From assembly GCA_964187655.1 (NCBI GenBank), contig CAXLMP010000111.1, positions 1 through 13,986 on the forward strand: a stretch of 13,986 nt of DNA. The letters are read 5' to 3'. The notes under the pieces were generated by a model. That model searched no databases, had not been told where the DNA came from, and saw only the letters and a program-made list of their open reading frames with translations. A program made the position numbers and the translations under genes. Numbering within the stretch: the stretch's first letter is position 1; the number at the start of each line of letters is the position of its first letter. The stretch is from Lentimonas sp002292345 (GTDB taxonomy: Bacteria; Verrucomicrobiota; Verrucomicrobiia; Opitutales; Coraliomargaritaceae). Below are positions 1 to 6,909 of this stretch, in pieces.

Positions 1-117
1 ACTTCGGATGTGGAGCGGGGGCGCAGCACCGACGGGCCGTACGCCAAAAATGATGTTGCGGAGATCAGGATCTGGAAGGGCAAAAGATCAGACGGAAAGA
101 AGAAGCGCAGCAAGTAA
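1..117 (+). CDS. 3' end of an unidentified upstream gene (partial)
   Basis: Frame 1 is open from the first base and stops at TAA 115-117, giving the last 38 residues of a protein that begins outside the window. The visible part reads ...DVAEIRIWKGKRSDGKKKRSK. It ends in a Lys/Arg-rich tail of about ten residues, similar to the basic tails of sulfatases 1 and 2 downstream. The 'EIRIWKG' stretch resembles the last beta strand of a LamG/concanavalin-like domain, but this is weak and I do not assign a family. The stop lies 38 bp before the next start with no terminator between, so the gene could be co-transcribed with sulfatase 1. A competing ORF from position 8 in another frame runs into sulfatase 1 and looks like a shadow. 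Confidence 0.6.
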   Translation, partial: TSDVERGRSTDGPYAKNDVAEIRIWKGKRSDGKKKRSK

Positions 118-155
118 AAGATCTAACAAGAAAAGACCAAAACAGCACTCACTCT

Positions 156-1595
156 ATGATCAAGTATCTCACCATTACCCTCATAGCCACCTTGGCCGCA
201 GGCAGCAGCCTCGCAGCAGCCCAAGCCTCCGAATCCAAGCCTAACATCCTCTTCATCATGGTGGATGACCTGGGCAAGGAATGGATCAGCTGCTACGGAG
301 CGGAGGACATCGAAACTCCAAACATCGACGCACTCGCAGCGGGCGGAATGAAGTTTAACAATGCCTACTCGATGCCCTCATGTACCTCATCGCGCACCAT
401 GCTGCTCACTGGTCAATACCCTTGGCGCAACGGCTACGTCAGCCACTGGGACGTGCCACGCTGGGGAGTCGGCTACTTTGACTGGAAAAAGAAGGAGAAC
501 ACCACCTTTGCCCGTCTGATGAAGAATCAAGGCTACGCCACCTGTGCAGCTGGCAAATGGCAGATCAATGACTTCCGCATCGAACCGCAGGCGATGCAGA
601 AACACGGCTTTGATGACTGGGCGATGTGGACCGGTGCAGAGACTGGCAACGAAGCCAGTGATCATCGATTCATTAAACCCTACATCAACACGCCAGAGGG
701 CAGTAAGGTCTATACCGGAACGTTCGGCCCCGACGTGTATACTGACCACTTGATCAACTTCATGACCAAGCACAAAGAGGAACCGATGTGCCTCTATTAC
801 CCGATGGCTCTCGTGCACAGACCGTGGGTTGCTACACCAGATCATCCAAACGCAAAGACCCGCAACGAAAGACACGTAGCCATGGTTCACTACGTGGATA
901 AGATGGTGGGCAAATTGATAAAATCGCTCAACGATCTAGGCATACGCGAACGCACCATCGTCATCTTCACCACCGACAATGGCACCACTGGCGGTAGAGT
1001 CGGATTCACAGCGATACGCAACGGAGTAGAAGTCGCAGGAGCTAAAGGGGAACTATCTGAAGCAGGGGTGTGCGCCCCCTTCATTGTCAACTGTCCAGAG
1101 ACTGTTGCGGCAGGTGTCGAGACCGATGCGCTGACCGATTTTGCAGATTTACTCCCCACCTTAGTAGAACTCGGTGGCGGCAAGGTGCCTGAAGACCTCA
1201 TCATCGACGGAACATCGATTGCATCCGTTATTCTGGGTAAAAACCAAGACAGCGAGCGCCCGTGGATCATGTCCCTTGGTGGCGGTCAGGGGAAAATCGT
1301 CGACGGTCGTGTAGTGGGCGCAAAAGTTTTTGGCGAGCGCGTCATCCGCGACAAGCAGTACAAAGTGTGGGTTTCCAAAGAAAAGAAAATTACTCGCCTA
1401 CACGACCTCAAAAAAGATCCATGGGAGAAAACCAACCTACTTGATAGTGAACTCGCCGAGCACAAAGCTGCGACGCAGAAATTTCAAGCTGTCGTTGACT
1501 CACTTCCCGATCAGGATGCCACTCCTTTTTACGAACCTAGAGCGGCTAATGCATGGGACCGAAAGGAGCAGGCGAAAAAGCCGAAGGCCGAATAG
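156..1595 (+). CDS. Secreted S1-family sulfatase 1 (atypical CTSSR motif)
   Basis: This 479-residue protein is predicted to hydrolyse sulfate esters on a polysaccharide outside the cytoplasm. Residues 1 to about 23-25 form a signal peptide, with likely cleavage near AAA|QAS or AQA|SES. The alkaline-phosphatase-like fold starts with the metal-site pair D37-D38 in 'FIMVDDLG'. The formylglycine motif is C76-T-S-S-R80; the family norm is C-x-P/A-x-R, so the third position is Ser. Other expected residues are K134 in 'AGKWQIND' (Gln where many family members have His), H221 in 'LVHRPW', D274-N275 in 'TTDNG' and K297 in 'AGAKGE'. The C-terminal subdomain carries the usual 'RLHDLKKDPWEKTNLL' stretch, followed by a Lys-rich tail. 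The start fits the signal peptide, but no good Shine-Dalgarno sequence precedes it. It stands apart from sulfatase 2 by 319 bp. Sulfatase identity is firm; the substrate is unknown. Confidence 0.95.
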   Translation: MIKYLTITLIATLAAGSSLAAAQASESKPNILFIMVDDLGKEWISCYGAEDIETPNIDALAAGGMKFNNAYSMPSCTSSRTMLLTGQYPWRNGYVSHWDVPRWGVGYFDWKKKENTTFARLMKNQGYATCAAGKWQINDFRIEPQAMQKHGFDDWAMWTGAETGNEASDHRFIKPYINTPEGSKVYTGTFGPDVYTDHLINFMTKHKEEPMCLYYPMALVHRPWVATPDHPNAKTRNERHVAMVHYVDKMVGKLIKSLNDLGIRERTIVIFTTDNGTTGGRVGFTAIRNGVEVAGAKGELSEAGVCAPFIVNCPETVAAGVETDALTDFADLLPTLVELGGGKVPEDLIIDGTSIASVILGKNQDSERPWIMSLGGGQGKIVDGRVVGAKVFGERVIRDKQYKVWVSKEKKITRLHDLKKDPWEKTNLLDSELAEHKAATQKFQAVVDSLPDQDATPFYEPRAANAWDRKEQAKKPKAE

Positions 1596-1704
1596 ACACA
1601 ACTCAGCTAAGCAGGCCAGATCCTGAAATCTACGCCTGCAGAGTAACTCCCAAAAAATAAACTCACATACTAAATAACCTTGATGAATCGACGACAATTT
1701 TCCG

Positions 1705-1743
1705 CTTTTCGGTAAAAGACTGAGTCGTGCTTGCGTGAAGCAC
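1705..1743 (+). repeat. Two adjacent small inverted repeats in the 319-bp gap
   Basis: CTTTT (1705-1709) pairs with AAAAG (1714-1718) across a 4-base loop. GTGCTT (1727-1732) pairs with AAGCAC (1738-1743) across a 5-base loop. Neither is followed by a T tract, so neither is a convincing intrinsic terminator for sulfatase 1, although some transcription ends may rely on such stems. The rest of the 1596-1914 gap holds no convincing gene. It becomes AT-rich from about 1870 to 1914, just before sulfatase 2, where a promoter could lie. Confidence 0.35.
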
Positions 1744-1844
1744 CCAAAGGGCATGGCACGCGCTAAATTTGATCAGGCCAAAGAATCGTTCAATTTAAGC
1801 CATGATGTCCCAGTTTGATTGAAGTGCAGAGCAATGCGTTGCTG

Positions 1845-1864
1845 TGTCACGTAAACACGTGATA
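1845..1864. promoter_or_regulatory. Palindrome upstream of sulfatase 2, possible operator or hairpin
   Basis: TCACGT (1847-1852) and ACGTGA (1857-1862) form a perfect 6-bp inverted repeat around AAAC. It extends outward by a G-T wobble and a T-A pair to an 8-bp arm. The centre is about 60 bp before the ATG at 1915, and AT-rich DNA lies between them, which is where a transcription factor site could sit. I cannot match it to a known regulator family. It could also act as an RNA hairpin in the leader. The symmetry is seen directly; the function is inference. Confidence 0.35.
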
Positions 1865-1914
1865 GACAGTTTCTTTAAATTCGCTATCATTCTTAAATTT
1901 ACATAAGAATTGAT

Positions 1915-3339
1915 ATGAGATTAAATGTATTTGGTCTGGCGGGATTAATAGGTATCGCGGCATGCGTGAACGCCGTGAATCAGCCGAATGTGGTATATAT
2001 TTTTGCGGATGATATGGCATATGAGACGATCGCAGCGCATGGTATGCTGGATATCGACACGCCGAACCTGGATACGTTGGCTGAGCGTGGCGCCAGCTTT
2101 ACGCACGCCTACAATATGGGCTCGTGGAGTGGTGCGGTCTGTATGGCCAGTCGTAAGATGCTTAACACTGGGCAGTTTGTTTGGCGGGCGGAAACTGCCG
2201 ATCTGAAAACACTCGTTGCCGAAAATAAGATGTGGTCGCAACGGATGCAGCAGGCTGGCTATCGCACTTACATGACGGGAAAATGGCACGTAAGCACAAA
2301 GGCAGATAAGATTTTTAATGTGGCGCAAAATGTGCGTGCTGGTATGCCAAACCAGACACCGGAAGGCTACGATCGACCGAAGGATGCAGCGGATTACGCC
2401 ACCGGCTGGAAGCCTTGGGATCCGCAGCACGGTGGCTATTGGAAAGGCGGAAAGCACTGGAGCGAAATAGTGGCTGACGATAGCGTCGCCTTCCTGGCTA
2501 CTGCAGCGCAAGAAGATCAGCCGTTCTTTATGTATCTGGCATTTAACGCACCCCACGATCCGCGTCAGGCACCGAAGGAATACGTCGAACGCTATCCACT
2601 AGATCGGATTAAAATGCCCGAAAATTTCCTGCCCGAATATCCGCACGCCAGTGCCATTTGCGGCAAGCGCTTGCGCGATGAGAAGTTAATGCCGTACCCG
2701 CGCACGGAATTTTCGGTGAAGATCAACCGTCAGGAATATTTTGCAATTATCACGCACATGGACGATCAGATTGGTCGCATTCTTGCGGCGCTGGAAGCGA
2801 CTGGCAAAGCGGACAATACCTACATCGTCTTTACCGCCGACCATGGTTTGGCGGTGGGGCATCACGGCTTGGTCGGGAAACAGAACATGTACGACCACAG
2901 TGTGCGAGTGCCCTTTTTAGTGGTTGGACCCAATGTGAAAGCGGGTTCAAAAATAGATGCTCCCATCTACTTGCAAGACGTCGTGCCTACCGTTCTGGAA
3001 CTCGCGGGTGCACCCGTGGACGGAGTTGATTTCAAAAGCCTGATGCCGTTGTTGAACAATCAGCAAGGGGGGCATTACGATGCGATTTACGGTGCCTATT
3101 TAGATCGTCAGCGCATGGTCACCAAAGGGGATTGGAAACTAATTACTTACCCCAAGATTGGCGTTGAGCGTCTGTTCAATTTGAAGAAAGATCCGAATGA
3201 GATGAACGATTTGGTGAATAATCCGGAATACGCGCTCAAGCTCAGCGAACTGCGCGCTGCGCTGAGTGATGTGAGCCAAAGTATGGCCGACCCGTTGCTG
3301 GCTGAAGCCACTGCTAAACCGACTCGAAAGAGCCGGTAA
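1915..3339 (+). CDS. Exported S1-family sulfatase 2 (CMASR motif)
   Basis: This 474-residue protein is a predicted sulfate-ester hydrolase. The N-terminus (residues 1-20) is a hydrophobic export signal. It contains I14-A-A-C17, which fits a lipobox, so the protein may be lipid-anchored; alternatively signal peptidase I may cut after 'VNA' at residue 20. Catalytic residues are near complete: D32-D33 in 'FADDMA', formylglycine precursor C76 in the canonical C-M-A-S-R80, K123 and H125 in 'GKWHV', H214 in 'NAPHDP', D309-H310 in 'TADHG' and K322 in 'GKQNMYDHSVRVP'. The 'DHG...GKQNMYDHSVRVP' pattern is like iduronate-2-sulfatase, choline-sulfatase and related S1 enzymes rather than arylsulfatase A. 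The protein ends in a basic tail (AKPTRKSR). Only a weak TAAG precedes the start, but the signal peptide supports it. The next gene follows after 127 bp. Confidence 0.95.
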   Translation: MRLNVFGLAGLIGIAACVNAVNQPNVVYIFADDMAYETIAAHGMLDIDTPNLDTLAERGASFTHAYNMGSWSGAVCMASRKMLNTGQFVWRAETADLKTLVAENKMWSQRMQQAGYRTYMTGKWHVSTKADKIFNVAQNVRAGMPNQTPEGYDRPKDAADYATGWKPWDPQHGGYWKGGKHWSEIVADDSVAFLATAAQEDQPFFMYLAFNAPHDPRQAPKEYVERYPLDRIKMPENFLPEYPHASAICGKRLRDEKLMPYPRTEFSVKINRQEYFAIITHMDDQIGRILAALEATGKADNTYIVFTADHGLAVGHHGLVGKQNMYDHSVRVPFLVVGPNVKAGSKIDAPIYLQDVVPTVLELAGAPVDGVDFKSLMPLLNNQQGGHYDAIYGAYLDRQRMVTKGDWKLITYPKIGVERLFNLKKDPNEMNDLVNNPEYALKLSELRAALSDVSQSMADPLLAEATAKPTRKSR

Positions 3340-3348
3340 GTGATCCGT

Positions 3349-3441
3349 ATGAAATGTATCAATGCAGAGGACACGCGCACTATGAAAAAATACTTTTGTT
3401 TGGTATCGGTTGGCGGCTGTGCCTATCGCTACGCAGCTTAG
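3349..3441 (+). other. Tiny leader-like ORF or relic of a signal peptide
   Basis: Between sulfatases 2 and 3 there is a 30-codon frame starting at ATG 3349. It has an internal ATG at 3382 that begins 'MKKYFCLVSVGG' and stops at TAG 3439-3441. The Lys-Lys start followed by a short hydrophobic run looks like the opening of an exported protein, as if a gene had been deleted or a start duplicated here. No clear Shine-Dalgarno sequence precedes either ATG. It may equally be chance or a short upstream leader for sulfatase 3. I do not claim that it is expressed. Confidence 0.2.
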
Positions 3442-3451
3442 ATAGTTTATT

Positions 3452-3456
3452 GGAGG
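3452..3456 (+). promoter_or_regulatory. Shine-Dalgarno of sulfatase 3
   Basis: GGAGG lies 10 bases before the ATG at 3467. It is the strongest ribosome binding site among sulfatases 1-4, where the others show little or none, and it fixes the start of sulfatase 3. Confidence 0.7.
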
Positions 3457-3466
3457 TATCAATCGA

Positions 3467-5356
3467 ATGAAAATACGAAATTTTACAAAGTTAATCTGTG
3501 CCATCGGAATGATGGCGACCATGTCTCAGCTCGCCCTTGCCGAGGATTCAGGCAGCAATCCGAACAATGTTGTCGGTCTAACAAAGGACCTCGACGACGG
3601 AGCTATTTCGTTTCTCAATGCGGAATCGTATGTCGCTCCAGACCGCTTAGCCGCCAAGCAGCAGCAAAATCAACCCAATATCCTTTGGCTCACCAGCGAG
3701 GATAATGGCATATCATGGGTCAGTTGTTACGGCGGAAAGAACAGCAAGACACCGGCGATCGATCAGCTTGCCAAAGAGGGCTTCCGCTACACGCATTGTT
3801 TCGACAATGCAGCGGTATGTGCGCCGACTCGATCCACTTGGATTACTGGAATGTATGCCATCTCCAATGGGACCCAGCCCATGCGCAGTCGCAACAATAT
3901 CCCACATGATGTCATTCAATACTACCCAGACCTACTGAGGCAGTCAGGCTACCACTGCATCAATCGAGGAAAGACCGATTACAATATCGGTGGTCGGCTG
4001 GATCGAGCCTGTTGGGACAAAGATAGTACTGACTGGCAGGGCAGGCAGCCGGGCCAACCCTTCTTTGCCGTCGTGAACTTCTCTAACAGCCACGAAAGTC
4101 GTGCGCACGGGGATGTGGAAAACACACGAAACGATCCCGCAAATATGACCTTGTATTCTTATCACCCAGACATTCCTGCTATCCGGAAAAATTACGCAAA
4201 ATATGCTGATGCCGTTGAGCAAATGGACAGTGACGTACAGAAGACACTAGACGCCTTAAAGGAGGATGGTCTGTACGAGGACACCATCATTATCTACTGT
4301 TCAGATCATGGTGGCGTGATGCCCCGCAGTAAACGGTTTCTCTACTCGAGCGGAATTCACTGCCCCTTAATTATTCGCATTCCGGAAAAGTACAAACATC
4401 TCTGGCCGGCAGGGAAGCAACCCGGCGATACGGTCGATCGAATTGTAAGCTTTGTTGATATGCCAAAAACATGGTTGAGCCTTGCTGGGGTGAAGAATAT
4501 CCCGGAAACCTTTCAAGGTTCAATCTTTCTTGGCAAACAGGTAGAACCGGAGCCGGAATATCATCTGAGTTTCCGTGAGCGGGCCGACGAGTGTTTTGAT
4601 AATGTGCGTATGCTTAGAGATCGCCGATTCGCGTATTATAAGAACTACATGCCCTACGTGCCGTCCGGGCAGCAGCTTGGCTACCTTTGGAGAGCCGCGG
4701 CTGCTCCAGCGTGGGAGCAACACCACCGGGAGGGAAAAACAGACGAGATTACTGGTCGGTTCTTCAGGCCGCGCGCCTCGGAAGAGTTCTACGATACAGT
4801 TAATGACTTCGATAACGTGCATAACCTGATTAACGAAGCAACGCACCAGAAGAAGATTGCCGAGATGCGCAAAGCGATGCGTGCGAAGCAGCTAGAGCTA
4901 TATGATTCAGGCTTACTCCCAGAAACCATGCGAGTTAGACGAGCCCAGGCAAACAGTATGACTATCTATGCAATGGTCCGCGACCCGAAGCTCTATCCCC
5001 TTGCAAGTTATTTGGATGCCGCTGACATGGCACTCGAACGTGACGCAAAAAACCTGAAAGGACTCGAACAATCAATGTCGCACGCAGACGAAGGGATCCG
5101 CTACTGGGCAGTTGTCGGACTTTTTCTACTTGGAAATGATGCGGCCTCCGCAGTGGATACTTTAGAGAAAGCTCTGCAGGATGATTCGCATGAGGTGAGG
5201 ATGATGGCAGCATGGGCAATGGTCAAGCTGGGCCATAAGGACAAGGGTCTTGACTGCTTAGATACTGCTCAGCCGCTTACGAATATCGTGACAAAAAGGC
5301 CTATAAACTTAAAGGAAAACATCCGCAGATGGATGGGCAAAGATGCTTTGAGGTGA
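3467..5356 (+). CDS. Secreted heparan-N-sulfatase-like S1 sulfatase 3 with HEAT-like tail
   Basis: This 629-residue protein has a signal peptide at residues 1-25 (cleavage ALA|ED). Residues 26-67 form a polar extension absent from the neighbouring sulfatases. The sulfatase core then runs from about residue 69 to 480. It begins 'NILWLTSEDNG', with E78-D79 in the place usually held by Asp-Asp. The formylglycine motif is C118-A-P-T-R122. K169 sits in 'GKTDYN', H209 in 'SHESR', D280-H281 in 'CSDHGG' and K289 just after. This residue pattern (SEDN, KTDYN, SHESR) is what I know from sulfatases annotated as heparan N-sulfatase-like in PVC bacteria. From about residue 505 to 595 the helices with 'HADEGIRYWAVVGLFLLG' and 'DDSHEVRMMAAWAMVKLG' look like two HEAT-type repeats, probably for protein or glycan contact. 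It is longer than its neighbours' roughly 475 residues because of both extensions. Class is firm; substrate is not. Confidence 0.94.
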   Translation: MKIRNFTKLICAIGMMATMSQLALAEDSGSNPNNVVGLTKDLDDGAISFLNAESYVAPDRLAAKQQQNQPNILWLTSEDNGISWVSCYGGKNSKTPAIDQLAKEGFRYTHCFDNAAVCAPTRSTWITGMYAISNGTQPMRSRNNIPHDVIQYYPDLLRQSGYHCINRGKTDYNIGGRLDRACWDKDSTDWQGRQPGQPFFAVVNFSNSHESRAHGDVENTRNDPANMTLYSYHPDIPAIRKNYAKYADAVEQMDSDVQKTLDALKEDGLYEDTIIIYCSDHGGVMPRSKRFLYSSGIHCPLIIRIPEKYKHLWPAGKQPGDTVDRIVSFVDMPKTWLSLAGVKNIPETFQGSIFLGKQVEPEPEYHLSFRERADECFDNVRMLRDRRFAYYKNYMPYVPSGQQLGYLWRAAAAPAWEQHHREGKTDEITGRFFRPRASEEFYDTVNDFDNVHNLINEATHQKKIAEMRKAMRAKQLELYDSGLLPETMRVRRAQANSMTIYAMVRDPKLYPLASYLDAADMALERDAKNLKGLEQSMSHADEGIRYWAVVGLFLLGNDAASAVDTLEKALQDDSHEVRMMAAWAMVKLGHKDKGLDCLDTAQPLTNIVTKRPINLKENIRRWMGKDALR

Positions 5357-5443
5357 AGAAGCTTTAACGATAAACATGCTCGTTACAGGAAACGGGACGA
5401 AAAAATAGTACTTAATGTATAAGAGAATAGATCGCTAAAAATC

Positions 5444-6862
5444 ATGAAAAACAAAACAAAACCCGTGATGTTAGCGCTTGCTTCCATCCTATTGTTCGGC
5501 ATCGCCGAAGCGTCGAACGACTCGCCCAACATCATCGTGATCTTTAACGACGACCAGGGCTATCAGGATTTGGGATGCTTTGGCTCGCCCGATATTAAAA
5601 CGCCGCAGATTGACCAGATGGCCGCTGAGGGCATGAGGTTTACCAGCTTCATGGTCGCCTCGCCAGTCTGCTCCGCCTCACGCGCCGCGCTGCTGACTGG
5701 ATGTTATCCACACCGTGTGGGCGTACCAGGGGTGTTTTTCCCGAATACGGGGGCTCTGGGCTTAGCGCCGAAACACGTCACGATGGCTGAGGTGTTGAAG
5801 TCGGTTGGTTACAAAACCAAGGCGGTTGGGAAATGGCATTTGGGTGACCATTTACAGTTTTTGCCGACCAATCAGGGGTTCGACTCCTATTACGGAATTC
5901 CCTACAGCAACGATATGTTCCCGGCGAAGGGTATGCAGTACGCTGCGGACTGCTTGTTCCGAGAGGGTGTGACTCCAGAAGCACTAGTCGCAGCATTTCC
6001 TCGCGAGAAAAAAGGGATGAGTCGCTGGGAAAAGCAACCGCATAAGATGAAGGATCAGGTGCCGCTGATGCGTGACGAAGTATGCATCGAGTTTCCGGTG
6101 GACCAGTCAACCATTACCAAACGCTATGCCGATGAAGGCATCGCGTTTATTACTGAGAGTGTGACAGCAGACCAACCGTTCTTTCTGTATTTAGCTAACT
6201 CGATGCCACACACGCCGCTGTTTGCGTCGCCACAGTTTAGAGGTAAAAGTGAGCGTGGCCTTTACGGCGACGTCATCGAAGAGATCGATTTCAATGTCGG
6301 GCGTATTTTGCGTCACCTCAAGGAGTTGGGAATCGACCGCAATACGCTGGTGGTGGTTACGTCAGACAACGGGCCATGGTTGATTAAAGGTGAGCATGGT
6401 GGCAGTGCGCTGCCTCTGTTTGAAGGCAAAATGACCACCTTCGAGGGCGGGCAGCGCGTGCCGTGCGTGATGCAATGGCCGGGCAAAATCCCTGCCGGAT
6501 CGGTCTGCGATGAGCTCGCACTTTCGATGGACCTGTTGCCGACCTTTGCGCAGCTCTGCGGTGCCGCACTGCCGACCGTGCAGCCGCTTGATGGCAAAAA
6601 CATTATCGACTTGATGACGGCCAAGGCTGGGGCAAAAACCCCGCACGAATATTTTTTCTACGACCGAACCGCCGTGCGCAGTGGCGACTGGAAATATCAT
6701 TCCAAAGAGCGCTTTAAAGTGAAAGCCACCACCCGGGAGCACCAAGGGCCGACACTCTACAACTTGAAAGAGGATATCGGCGAAGCAAACAATGTGATCG
6801 AGCAACACCCGGAGATTGCCGAACGCTTAGCTAAGGCCCTGCAAGCCAATCCAAACAAATGA
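5444..6862 (+). CDS. Secreted arylsulfatase A/GALNS-like S1 sulfatase 4
   Basis: This 472-residue protein has a signal peptide at residues 1-23 (AEA|SN). It shows the full S1 set: D36-D37 in 'FNDDQGYQD', formylglycine precursor C76 in C-S-A-S-R80, K130 and H132 in 'GKWHLGD', H256 in 'SMPHTPL', D308-N309 in 'TSDNGP' and K329 in 'EGKMTTFEGGQRVP'. The spacing and the 'GYQDLGCFGS', 'HRVGVPG' and 'FLPTNQGFDSYYGIPYSNDM' stretches place it with arylsulfatase A and N-acetylgalactosamine-6-sulfatase-like enzymes, which desulfate exo or endo positions of glycans. It follows sulfatase 3 after 87 bp that hold no clear terminator. Its stop overlaps an ATG (ATGA at 6859) and the real start of sulfatase 5 is only 47 bp on, so it is likely the first clearly coupled gene of the 4-5-6 operon. 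The ribosome binding site is weak. Confidence 0.95.
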   Translation: MKNKTKPVMLALASILLFGIAEASNDSPNIIVIFNDDQGYQDLGCFGSPDIKTPQIDQMAAEGMRFTSFMVASPVCSASRAALLTGCYPHRVGVPGVFFPNTGALGLAPKHVTMAEVLKSVGYKTKAVGKWHLGDHLQFLPTNQGFDSYYGIPYSNDMFPAKGMQYAADCLFREGVTPEALVAAFPREKKGMSRWEKQPHKMKDQVPLMRDEVCIEFPVDQSTITKRYADEGIAFITESVTADQPFFLYLANSMPHTPLFASPQFRGKSERGLYGDVIEEIDFNVGRILRHLKELGIDRNTLVVVTSDNGPWLIKGEHGGSALPLFEGKMTTFEGGQRVPCVMQWPGKIPAGSVCDELALSMDLLPTFAQLCGAALPTVQPLDGKNIIDLMTAKAGAKTPHEYFFYDRTAVRSGDWKYHSKERFKVKATTREHQGPTLYNLKEDIGEANNVIEQHPEIAERLAKALQANPNK

Positions 6863-6894
6863 GCACATTAATAAACGAAATGAACACGATAACC

Positions 6895-6900
6895 AGGAGA
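6895..6900 (+). promoter_or_regulatory. Shine-Dalgarno that decides the start of sulfatase 5
   Basis: AGGAGA lies 9 bases before the ATG at 6910. The longer in-frame start at 6859 overlaps the stop of sulfatase 4 but has no such site, and it would put 17 mostly polar residues before the signal peptide. The start at 6910 is therefore preferred. Confidence 0.75.
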
Positions 6901-6909
6901 TTGAATAGT

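Noticed and set aside
8..244. 78-codon + frame at the left edge
   Set aside because: It overlaps both the end of the upstream gene and the signal peptide region of sulfatase 1 in a different frame, and its composition (Arg/Ser/Gln-rich) is that of a shadow.
1500..1754. Minus-strand frame reaching into the 319-bp gap
   Set aside because: Half of it is antisense to sulfatase 1, it has no ribosome binding site, and its Leu/Arg/Ser/Cys-rich sequence matches nothing I know.
3139..3522. Minus-strand frame covering the gap between sulfatases 2 and 3
   Set aside because: It overlaps the ends of two real genes and the gap only by chance, and its translation shows no domain.
5365..5385. TAACGA / TCGTTA inverted repeat between sulfatases 3 and 4
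   Set aside because: A 6-bp AT-rich arm with a 9-base loop and no T tract is too weak to call a terminator or operator.
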